Part shown: one piece after another, positions 1 through 5,531 of the stretch
How the letters are laid out: each line of letters starts with the position of its first letter
Position numbering within the stretch: position 1 is the first letter of the stretch
From: an uncultured Oscillospiraceae bacterium
GTDB lineage: Bacteria > Bacillota > Clostridia > Oscillospirales > Oscillospiraceae
Direction of reading: 5' to 3'
NCBI GenBank assembly: GCA_947631805.1
Contig: CANRNA010000126.1
Coordinates: forward strand, 1 to 5,531
DNA length: 5,531 nucleotides
Notes under the pieces: model-generated
What the model was told of the DNA's origin: nothing
The model's database searches: none
Seen by the model: the letters and a program-made list of their open reading frames with translations, nothing else
Program-made: the position numbers and the translations under genes

Positions 1-854
1 GGCAGGGGCAGGCCCATGCTCATGAGCATGGCGGGCCAGATGATGGAGTGGAAGCGGACGATCTCCTTGCCCACGAAGTGCACGTCGGCGGGCCAGTACT
101 TGTCCAGGTCGTGGTGGGCGTCGTTTTCCAGGCCCAGGGCGGTCATATAGTTGAACAGCGCGTCCACCCAGACATACACCACGTGGCCGGGGTCAAAGTC
201 CACGGGGATGCCCCAGGTGAAGCTGGTGCGGGAAACGCACAGGTCCTCCAGGCCGGGCTTGATGAAGTTGTTGACCATCTCGTTGACCCGGCTGCGGGGC
301 TGGAGAAAGTCGGTGTTCTCCAGAAGGTCCCGGACCCGGTCGGCGTATTTGGACAGCCGGAAGAAGTATGCCTCTTCCTCCGCGTCCACCACGTCCCGGC
401 CGCAGTCGGGGCACTTGCCGTTCACCAGCTGGCTCTCGGTCCAAAAGCTCTCGCAGGGCTTGCAGTACTTGCCCACATACTTGCCCTTGTAGATGTCCCC
501 GTTGTCGTGCATCTTTTTGAACACCCGCTGGATGGCGGCCACATGGTAGTCGTCGGTGGTGCGGATGAACCGGTCGTAGGAGATGTTCATGAGCTTCCAC
601 AGGTCCTTGACGCCCCGCGGCCCCTCCACGATGTTGTCCACGAACTGCTTGGGCGTGACGCCCGCCTCCTTGGCCTTGTCCTCGATCTTCATGCCGTGCT
701 CGTCGGTGCCGGTGAGGAACATCACGTCATATCCCTGCATGCGCTTATAGCGGGCCATGGCGTCGGTGGCCACGGTACAGTAGGCGTGGCCGATATGGAG
801 CTTGTCCGAGGGGTAATAGATCGGTGTGGTGATATAAAACTTTCCCTTGCTCAA
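1..854 (-). CDS. metG: Methionyl-tRNA synthetase, N-terminal 284 residues (3' end outside window)
   Basis: Class I aminoacyl-tRNA synthetase that charges tRNA-Met with methionine in the cytoplasm, including the initiator tRNA. The reading frame shows the class I HIGH signature at residues 20-23, the GTDEHG motif at 49-54, and a four-cysteine zinc knuckle (C131, C134, C148, C151) of the zinc-containing MetRS type. It also has YVWVDAL at 227-233 and VGKEIVRFH at 261-269, both in the Rossmann catalytic domain. The frame leaves the window after residue 284, so the KMSKS loop, anticodon-binding domain and any C-terminal tRNA-binding domain are not visible. The start is a TTG at 852-854, preceded by GGAGG at 863-867 with 8-nt spacing. 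No ATG or GTG lies in frame between this ribosome binding site and the conserved KGKFYITTPIYY start. It is the last visible gene of the minus-strand cluster, 51 nt after the VanW gene. The family assignment is essentially certain; only the start codon is inferred. Confidence 0.97.
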   Translation of the reverse strand, partial: MSKGKFYITTPIYYPSDKLHIGHAYCTVATDAMARYKRMQGYDVMFLTGTDEHGMKIEDKAKEAGVTPKQFVDNIVEGPRGVKDLWKLMNISYDRFIRTTDDYHVAAIQRVFKKMHDNGDIYKGKYVGKYCKPCESFWTESQLVNGKCPDCGRDVVDAEEEAYFFRLSKYADRVRDLLENTDFLQPRSRVNEMVNNFIKPGLEDLCVSRTSFTWGIPVDFDPGHVVYVWVDALFNYMTALGLENDAHHDLDKYWPADVHFVGKEIVRFHSIIWPAMLMSMGLPL

Positions 855-862
855 TGCTTTTT

Positions 863-867
863 CCTCC
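863..867 (-). promoter_or_regulatory. Ribosome binding site that fixes the TTG start of metG
   Basis: GGAGG on the minus strand, 8 nt before the TTG at 854-852. It matters because the start is non-canonical: the N-terminal MSKGKFYITT sequence expected of MetRS begins exactly here, and no alternative start fits this site. Confidence 0.8.
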
Positions 868-884
868 AAACGCTTCTTGTTTAG

Positions 885-901
885 CCGTCACGGTCTGACG
901 G
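885..901 (-). other. Hairpin between the VanW gene and metG
   Basis: A perfect 6-bp inverted repeat, CCGTCA/TGACGG, with a 5-nt loop (GACCG in the minus-strand RNA). It starts 4 nt after the VanW stop codon and ends 17 nt before the metG ribosome binding site. No run of U follows it (the next bases are CTAAACAAG), so it does not look like an intrinsic terminator. It may protect the upstream mRNA end, attenuate weakly, or have no role. The repeat is seen; any function is inference. Confidence 0.45.
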
Positions 902-905
902 GGGT

Positions 906-2726
906 CTATTCAAAGGTCTCCGGGATAGGGGCGGCCTCGGGGGGCGCCTCGGGCTGCTGGGGCTCCGGCTCCGTGACAACCGGGCCCGGGTCCACCACCA
1001 CCGGCGGCGCGGCGGGGGGCTCCGTGGTCACGGGGGCGGGGGTAGGCGTGGCCAGGGCCTCCTCCTTGTCGTAGGTGCTGTAGGCCTCCTTGTTGGAGGT
1101 GAGAAGATTGCCGTTGCGGTCATACACGTTCCGGTATGTCTGGGCGTAATAGTGGCTGGCGTCCTCCCATGTCTCGTTGGTTATCTCCACATAGGTGCCG
1201 TCCTCGTCCGTGCCCAGGATGCGCACGGTCAGATAGCCCCCGGACACCCACGCCTCTATTTTTATAGGATAATTGCGGGAGTTGACGAACTTGAAGTCCG
1301 GCCAGCCCCAACTGACGGTGGCGTCCATGCCCCTGGGCAGATAGCCCACCAGGAACTGGTGGCACCAGCGCACGGTGATGGTCAGGTTGGCCTTGAGGGC
1401 GCAGTAATACAACGTGGAGCTGCCCTGGCAGATGCCGCCGCCGATGCTCATCACGTGCTGCCCTCCGGAGAAGGCCCCGGCGGACTGATAGCCCTTGGCC
1501 TCGGTGCGCTGGCCCAGGCAGGCGTTGTAGTCAAACTCCTGCCCCGGCTGGAGCACCACGCCGTTCATGGCGGCGGCAGCCAGGGTGATGTTGTTGATGC
1601 GGGCGGAGGTGGACCCGGCCAGGGTGGTGCTCTTCTCGCTGAGCACGTCGGCGAAGAGCTTCCCCTCCAGCTGCTCGGCCGTCACCGCCGGGTCCTCCCG
1701 GATGAGGGGGATGGTGACGGTCTCGCCGGTGGCCGCCCGGTCCCACAGGCGCTTGGCCTCGTCCATGTCGAAGCGCACGCCCTGGACCCCCTGGGTGGTC
1801 CCGCCGGTGGCCTGGTCATACTGGGCGTCCACAGGCTGGACATACACCCGCTCGTACAGCTCCCGGAGCAGGGCGTCCACGTCCGTGCCCTGGGTCTGCC
1901 CATCGGCGGCTTCGGGCACCTGGTATACGATGGGGTCATACTTCTCCGCCTCGAAGGCCTCCCGGACGGCGGCGGACAGAGCCGCCACATCCACCCTGGC
2001 CGTGCCGGGGTTTTTCACCACCGTTATCTCGTCCTCCCGTATCTCCGCCTGGACCACGCTCAGCGCCCGGTCCACCTGCTCCGCCACGGGGGTCAGCTTG
2101 GCGGCGATGGCCGCCTCGTCTATGGTCTGGGTCTCCGTGCTCCGCACGGCCATATTGGTGGCCTCGGACTTGCAGGCCAGATAGGTCCGCAGGTTGGACA
2201 GCATGCTCCCTCCCCGGCCGTAGGCATAGGCCTGGCGGGCCACAGCCGCGCCGTCCGCCGGATGCAGGCCCAGGTCCTGGGCCGTGACGGTCACGCTGTC
2301 GCCGGTGGGGAAATCCACGGTGACCGCCGCGTTGGAATACTTGTCGGCGGGCTCGCCCAGAGCCGCGGCCGCCTCCTCCATGGTCATGCCGCCCACGGCC
2401 ACGCCGTTGACGGTCACGTTGGGATAGATGGTATCCAACCGCGCCACCCGGCTGGCGTAAGTAAAGCCCACCGCCAGGGCGATGACCATCACCGTGAGCA
2501 GCACGGCGATGGGTATGAGCAGCCGCAGCCAGCGGGTCCCCGCCGAGGGCGCCGCCCGTCTGGCCGGGGCGCGCCGGGGAGCCGGACGCCCGGTCCGCGC
2601 CTGGCGTGTGTCCTGCCGGGGCCGGGACGGACGGGGCCGGGCCTGGAGCCGGTCATCCGCCCGCTCCAGGTCTCTGCGCTCCCGCTCCAGCCACTGTTCA
2701 AAGTCGCGCTCGTCCTTGTTTGACAT
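906..2726 (-). CDS. Membrane-anchored VanW family protein
   Basis: A 606-aa protein predicted to sit in the cytoplasmic membrane with its bulk outside, in the cell wall space. In order it has a charged cytoplasmic N-terminus (1-21), an Arg/Pro-rich segment (about 28-66), and one hydrophobic helix (about 66-90). Next comes a region resembling the putative peptidoglycan-binding domain that usually precedes VanW (about 100-350). The VanW domain follows (about 368-505), with LQPGQEFDYN at 392-401, SIGGGICQGSSTLY at 427-440 and a PDFKFVNS stretch at 476-483. The C-terminus is a Pro/Val/Glu-rich low-complexity tail (559-601). VanW is named after an accessory gene of vancomycin resistance clusters, but its biochemical role is unknown. 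No vanHAX-type genes are visible here, so a resistance function should not be inferred. The ATG lies 17 nt after the hemW stop, with GGAG at 2738-2741, so translation may be coupled to hemW. The family call is strong and the cell-wall role is inferred. Confidence 0.9.
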   Translation of the reverse strand: MSNKDERDFEQWLERERRDLERADDRLQARPRPSRPRQDTRQARTGRPAPRRAPARRAAPSAGTRWLRLLIPIAVLLTVMVIALAVGFTYASRVARLDTIYPNVTVNGVAVGGMTMEEAAAALGEPADKYSNAAVTVDFPTGDSVTVTAQDLGLHPADGAAVARQAYAYGRGGSMLSNLRTYLACKSEATNMAVRSTETQTIDEAAIAAKLTPVAEQVDRALSVVQAEIREDEITVVKNPGTARVDVAALSAAVREAFEAEKYDPIVYQVPEAADGQTQGTDVDALLRELYERVYVQPVDAQYDQATGGTTQGVQGVRFDMDEAKRLWDRAATGETVTIPLIREDPAVTAEQLEGKLFADVLSEKSTTLAGSTSARINNITLAAAAMNGVVLQPGQEFDYNACLGQRTEAKGYQSAGAFSGGQHVMSIGGGICQGSSTLYYCALKANLTITVRWCHQFLVGYLPRGMDATVSWGWPDFKFVNSRNYPIKIEAWVSGGYLTVRILGTDEDGTYVEITNETWEDASHYYAQTYRNVYDRNGNLLTSNKEAYSTYDKEEALATPTPAPVTTEPPAAPPVVVDPGPVVTEPEPQQPEAPPEAAPIPETFE

Positions 2727-2737
2727 CTCCCGTCACT

Positions 2738-2741
2738 CTCC
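2738..2741 (-). promoter_or_regulatory. Ribosome binding site of the VanW gene, next to the hemW stop
   Basis: AGAGGAGAG on the minus strand, with its GGAG core at 2741-2738, 11 nt before the ATG. It begins immediately after the hemW TAA at 2746-2744. A second GGGAG directly abuts the ATG but is too close to serve. The arrangement suggests that ribosomes finishing hemW help load the VanW message. Confidence 0.55.
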
Positions 2742-2743
2742 TC

Positions 2744-3982
2744 TTATATACGCAGGCCGCTGTCCTGCCCGCCGGTGAGCTCTCCCACGCCCACGTCCAG
2801 ATTCTCCTCTATCCAGGGGTTGCCGCTGATGCGGTACTCCGCCTGGGCCTCCCACAGAGAGCCGATGAGGATATTGCTGAGCAGGAAGCCCGCCGGGGTG
2901 AAGCACCACCGGCCGTCGAATTTCTTTGTCCAGCCGTCCTTCTCATATTCCTGCAGCAGCGCCTCGATGGGGGCGAAGTCGCTGCGGTACACGCTCTTGT
3001 ACTCCTCCTCGCAGATGCCCCGGCTCCGGCGCATGCCCAGCATGATGTACTCCGAGGCCCGGTCCAGCTCGTCCAGCTGTTCGTACTCGTCCAGGATGTT
3101 CTCCCCCTGGGTCACGCCCCGGATGTACTTTTCCATGTCCCGGACGAAGCTGTAGCGGGTGCGGCCGATGCAGGAGTGGGCGCCGGGGCCGAAGCCCAGG
3201 TAGTCCTCCATGTCCCAGTATTTCATATTATGGCGGCAGGCCTTGCCCCGCCGGGCGAAGTTGGACACCTCGTACTGCTGATAGCCGTAGTGGTTCAGCG
3301 TCTCCACGGTGTAGAGGTACATATCCGCCTGCTCATCGTCGGAGGGGACGACGGGGCTGTCCTTGTACATGGCGTACATGGGCGTGCCCTCCTCCAGCTT
3401 CAGCCCGTAGCAGCTCAGATGGTCCGGCTCCAGGTCCAGCACCTTGGCCAGGGTCTCCGCCCAGTCCCCCTTCGTCTGGTTGGGCAGGCCATAGATAAGG
3501 TCTATGCTCAGATTGTCGAAGCCCGCCGCCCGGATGAGCTTCACCGCCTTTTTCACCTGGGTGAAGTTGTGTCTGCGGCCGATGATCTTCAGCAGATCGT
3601 CGCTGGCGGACTGTACCCCCAGGGAGATGCGGTTGACCCCCTCCTTCTTCAGCAGGTTCAGGTCCCGGCGGGTGACGCTGTCCGGGTTGCACTCCACGGT
3701 GACCTCCGCGCTCTTGAGCACCTTGGCCGCCCGCTTGAGGGCGTTGAAGAGCTCTGTGAGCCGCTTGGCCCCGTAATAGCTGGGGGTGCCGCCGCCGAAA
3801 TAGAGGCTGTCGATATAATACGGCGCCATGGTGTTGGCGCCCTCCCGGATGTGGCGCAGCAGGGCGTCCTGATATTTGCCCATCTGCTTGTCGCACCCGG
3901 CCAGGGAATAGAAGTCGCAGTAGCCGCACTTGGACGCGCAGAACGGTATGTGGATGTATACTCCCAGATGCTTATCTTCCAT
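2744..3982 (-). CDS. hemW: HemW-type radical SAM haem chaperone (formerly called oxygen-independent coproporphyrinogen III oxidase-like)
   Basis: A 412-aa cytoplasmic radical SAM protein. The CxxxCxxC motif that binds the 4Fe-4S cluster is C15, C19, C22, followed by DF. True HemN has an extra cysteine at that place, so HemW is favoured over a porphyrinogen-decarboxylating enzyme. Other landmarks are YFGGGTPS (61-68, SAM binding), SLGVQS (120-125), DLIYGLP (161-167), EVSNFA (238-243) and HNMKYW (251-256), which matches the HNxxYW motif linked to haem binding in HemW. HemW proteins bind haem and deliver it to haemoproteins; which target applies here is unknown. The ATG has AAGGA 9 nt upstream (3992-3996), and the conserved HIPFC motif begins at residue 11, as usual. 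About 35 residues after LLSNILIGSLWEAQ extend beyond the end of typical 375-380 aa HemW. The gene lies 41 nt after the AAA+ gene and 17 nt before the VanW gene. Confidence 0.93.
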   Translation of the reverse strand: MEDKHLGVYIHIPFCASKCGYCDFYSLAGCDKQMGKYQDALLRHIREGANTMAPYYIDSLYFGGGTPSYYGAKRLTELFNALKRAAKVLKSAEVTVECNPDSVTRRDLNLLKKEGVNRISLGVQSASDDLLKIIGRRHNFTQVKKAVKLIRAAGFDNLSIDLIYGLPNQTKGDWAETLAKVLDLEPDHLSCYGLKLEEGTPMYAMYKDSPVVPSDDEQADMYLYTVETLNHYGYQQYEVSNFARRGKACRHNMKYWDMEDYLGFGPGAHSCIGRTRYSFVRDMEKYIRGVTQGENILDEYEQLDELDRASEYIMLGMRRSRGICEEEYKSVYRSDFAPIEALLQEYEKDGWTKKFDGRWCFTPAGFLLSNILIGSLWEAQAEYRISGNPWIEENLDVGVGELTGGQDSGLRI

Positions 3983-3991
3983 AGACGTTTA

Positions 3992-3996
3992 TCCTT
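3992..3996 (-). promoter_or_regulatory. Ribosome binding site of hemW
   Basis: AAGGA on the minus strand with 9-nt spacing to the ATG at 3982-3980, within the 41-nt gap after the AAA+ gene. It overlaps the TAA of a possible five-codon mini-ORF (3995-4012). Confidence 0.6.
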
Positions 3997-4023
3997 ATGC
4001 TGTCCTTCCCATTCCGCTCTCCG

Positions 4024-5460
4024 TCACGGCTCCTCCGGCAGAAAATCCGCCTTCGTGAACAGGACCAGGTCCTCCTTGGTGGGCGATTCCATGGCCGCCA
4101 GCCGGTCGGCCTGGCGGACCACCATGGCCTCGAACTGATTGCGCACGTCCCGGCCGTTGCCGAAGTTCTCGTCCCTTCCCTCGTAGAGGGCGTCGAAAAA
4201 CTCCCTGGAATAGGCCTCCGCCTCTTCGTCCAGCTCATAGCCGCCCTTTTTGCACTGGGCATGGAATATGGCGTTGAGCTCTCCGCCGTCGTAATCCTCG
4301 AAAAAGATGTATTTGTTGAACCGGCTCTCCAGCCCCGGATTGGAGTGCAAAAACCGCTCCATGGGGCCGGTGTAGCCCGCCACGATCACCACCAGGTCGT
4401 CCCGGTGGTCCTCCATGGCCTTCAAAATGGTCTCGATGGCCTCCCGGCCGAAGTCGTTCTCCCCGCCGCTGGCGAGGGAGTACGCCTCGTCGATGAACAG
4501 CACCCCGCCCAGGGCGGAGGCGATGACCTCCTGGGTCTTGATGGCCGTCTGGCCCACATAGCCCGCCACCAGGCCGGATCGGTCCACCTCCACCAGCTGG
4601 CCCTTGCTCAGGGCCCCTATGGCGGCGTACAGCCCCGCCAGCAGCCGGGCCACCGTGGTCTTGCCGGTACCCGGATTGCCCATGAACACCAGGTGCAGGC
4701 TCAAAGGCGGCACGGGAAGGCCCTTCTCCTTGCGCAGCTGGCGGACCTTCACCAGATTCATCATGCTCTTGACGTCTTTCTTGACCTTTTCCAGGCCCAC
4801 CAGCTCGTCCAGCTGGGCCATGAGCGCGTCCAGGTCCGGCTTCTCCGCCGGGACCGTCTCCGGGGCCTTTTCCCCCTGGGCGGCCTGGGACCCGGGGCCA
4901 GCCGCCCCCGCCGTCTGAGGCGGGTTCTTATCCAAAAACGAGGGCTGGGCGCTGGTGACGAAATCCGCCGCCCGCAGGCCGGGCTTTCCCTTCTTCACCC
5001 CCGCCGAGTCGCACAGGGCCGACAGCTTGTCCGCGCTCTCGGTGATGTACTCCGCCTCGGCGTAGGTCACATCGTCGTCCACCGCCGCCAGGCACAGCAG
5101 GATGTTTGTCAGCATGCGGATGAACACACGGGAGCAGTCCGTGCCCCGGCGGGCGTCCTGCTCCGTCAGGGACCAGAAGAACAGCGGCGGCAGAAACGAC
5201 CCGCTCTCTCCCACCGCCGTGGTCAGCGCCCACAGGAGCCATGTGGGCTGCTTCTGCCCCTTGGAATACAGGGCGTTCAGGGCGTCCGCGTGGTCCTGGG
5301 TCAGACAGGCGCTGCGGGAGAAGAGCTGGAGCGCGCAGGAGGCGCAAAACTCGTCCATCTGCCCGGCCAGACCCCGTCCGGCGATGCGGTAAAAGGCCTC
5401 GGTGTTGGCGATATAGGTCTTGTGCAGCTCCTCCGGGGAGCGCTTCCATTGGGTGGGCAT
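4024..5460 (-). CDS. AAA+ ATPase of the CbbX/SpoVK type with an N-terminal TerB-like domain
   Basis: A 478-aa soluble protein with no signal peptide or membrane helix. Residues 1-150 are helical, cysteine-containing and TerB-like in pattern: AAVDDDVTYAEAEYI (125-139) resembles the acidic metal-binding turn of that family, with a weaker first repeat around 37-70. A low-complexity Ala/Pro/Gly/Glu linker covers about 171-207. The AAA+ module (about 215-475) shows a LDELVGLEKVKKDV entry motif, Walker A GNPGTGKTT (261-269) and a pore-loop-like YVGQT (301-305). It also has Walker B GVLFIDEA (319-326), sensor 1 VIVAGY (358-363), an arginine finger in ESRF (R380) and sensor 2 in GNGRDVRN (434-441). 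All catalytic residues are present, so an active hexameric remodeller is likely. Relatives include the Rubisco activase CbbX and sporulation protein SpoVK, but the substrate here cannot be read from sequence. ATG at 5458-5460 follows AAAGGGG with 6-nt spacing. It is first in the cluster, behind a promoter-like sequence. Calling it SpoVK would overreach. Confidence 0.9.
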   Translation of the reverse strand: MPTQWKRSPEELHKTYIANTEAFYRIAGRGLAGQMDEFCASCALQLFSRSACLTQDHADALNALYSKGQKQPTWLLWALTTAVGESGSFLPPLFFWSLTEQDARRGTDCSRVFIRMLTNILLCLAAVDDDVTYAEAEYITESADKLSALCDSAGVKKGKPGLRAADFVTSAQPSFLDKNPPQTAGAAGPGSQAAQGEKAPETVPAEKPDLDALMAQLDELVGLEKVKKDVKSMMNLVKVRQLRKEKGLPVPPLSLHLVFMGNPGTGKTTVARLLAGLYAAIGALSKGQLVEVDRSGLVAGYVGQTAIKTQEVIASALGGVLFIDEAYSLASGGENDFGREAIETILKAMEDHRDDLVVIVAGYTGPMERFLHSNPGLESRFNKYIFFEDYDGGELNAIFHAQCKKGGYELDEEAEAYSREFFDALYEGRDENFGNGRDVRNQFEAMVVRQADRLAAMESPTKEDLVLFTKADFLPEEP

Positions 5461-5466
5461 GACGGA

Positions 5467-5479
5467 CCCCTTTCCCTCC
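5467..5479 (-). promoter_or_regulatory. Purine-rich ribosome binding region of the AAA+ gene
   Basis: GGAGGGAAAGGGG on the minus strand, ending 6 nt before the ATG at 5460-5458. The proximal AAAGGGG is best spaced; the better consensus GGAGG lies 14 nt from the start. The upstream hairpin (5478-5492) runs into the first bases of this region. Confidence 0.55.
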
Positions 5480-5492
5480 GCCTCTGAGGCGG
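5478..5492 (-). other. GC-rich inverted repeat in the leader of the AAA+ gene
   Basis: CCGCCTC-A-GAGGCGG is a perfect 7-bp palindromic pair around one base. In RNA this gives a 5-bp CCGCC/GGCGG stem with a TCAGA loop. It falls between the predicted -10 box and the ribosome binding site, and its 3' arm overlaps the first bases of GGAGGG. It has no T-run, so it is not a terminator. It could be a protein-binding operator or a weak translational control element; both are inference. Confidence 0.4.
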
Positions 5493-5501
5493 GTATCTTA
5501 T

Positions 5502-5529
5502 ATTATATTACAAAAATTACAAAAAACAA
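5502..5529 (-). promoter_or_regulatory. Candidate SigA-type promoter for the four-gene cluster
   Basis: On the minus strand TTGTTT (5529-5524) and a perfect TATAAT (5507-5502) are separated by 16 nt. They lie in a strikingly AT-rich stretch (5494-5531) within otherwise GC-rich DNA. The -10 box is consensus; the -35 matches TTGACA at only its first three bases. Transcription would start near 5495, giving a leader of about 35 nt. The window ends 2 bases upstream of the -35, so flanking control sites are not visible. Confidence 0.6.
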
Positions 5530-5531
5530 GT

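Noticed and set aside
48..884. Plus-strand open frame (278 codons) opposite metG
   Set aside because: The opposite strand encodes unmistakable MetRS with HIGH and zinc-knuckle motifs; the plus-strand product is a Val/His-rich shadow.
885..901. Intrinsic terminator after the VanW gene
   Set aside because: The stem is only 6 bp and is not followed by a U-run in either direction.
1152..2723. Long plus-strand open frame (523 codons) opposite the VanW gene
   Set aside because: Its translation is rich in His, Gly, Val and Ala with no recognisable domain, and it mirrors the codon bias of the minus-strand VanW gene, which has clear family motifs.
906..2726. Vancomycin resistance role for the VanW protein
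   Set aside because: No vanH, vanA/B-type ligase, vanX or vanRS genes are present, and VanW-domain proteins are common in susceptible Firmicutes.
2744..3982. Oxygen-independent coproporphyrinogen III oxidase (HemN)
   Set aside because: The cluster motif is followed by DF rather than the extra cysteine of HemN, and HNMKYW fits HemW, so a haem biosynthetic enzyme is unlikely.
2606..4138. Long plus-strand open frame (510 codons) opposite hemW
   Set aside because: It spans two real minus-strand genes and their gap, has no family motifs, and has the composition expected of an antisense shadow in GC-rich DNA.
3997..5487. Long plus-strand open frame (496 codons) opposite the AAA+ gene
   Set aside because: It is antisense to a gene with intact Walker and sensor motifs; its own translation is low-complexity Leu/His/Gly/Val with no domain.

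Overview
The window reads as one stretch of a GC-rich bacterial chromosome in which every convincing gene lies on the minus strand. Protein family content points to a clostridial Firmicute, most likely a high-GC gut member of the Oscillospiraceae/Flavonifractor type. The clues are a SpoVK/CbbX-like AAA+ ATPase, a membrane-anchored VanW protein of the Gram-positive cell-wall type, clostridial HemW and MetRS sequences, and strong GGAG-type ribosome binding sites. The genus assignment is inferred from resemblance; no marker gene proves it.

In transcription order (right to left) the layout is as follows. An AT-rich promoter region with a perfect TATAAT box (about 5494-5531) precedes a 478-aa AAA+ ATPase with an N-terminal TerB-like helical domain (4024-5460). 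A 41-nt gap leads to hemW, a radical SAM haem chaperone of 412 aa (2744-3982). After a 17-nt gap, in which the ribosome binding site abuts the hemW stop, comes a 606-aa single-pass membrane VanW-domain protein (906-2726). A 51-nt gap containing a small hairpin then leads to metG, methionyl-tRNA synthetase (from 854 leftwards), which runs off the left end of the window just before its KMSKS loop.

The short gaps, shared strand, lack of any convincing intrinsic terminator and single strong promoter-like element at the right end support one four-gene transcription unit. Its products are functionally mixed: a protein-remodelling ATPase, haem or Fe-S handling, cell envelope and translation. It therefore looks more like a housekeeping cluster than a pathway. 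I found no tRNA or rRNA gene, CRISPR array, insertion sequence, phage gene or toxin-antitoxin pair. No clearly undescribed system is visible. The least understood item is the TerB-like/AAA+ fusion that heads the unit.
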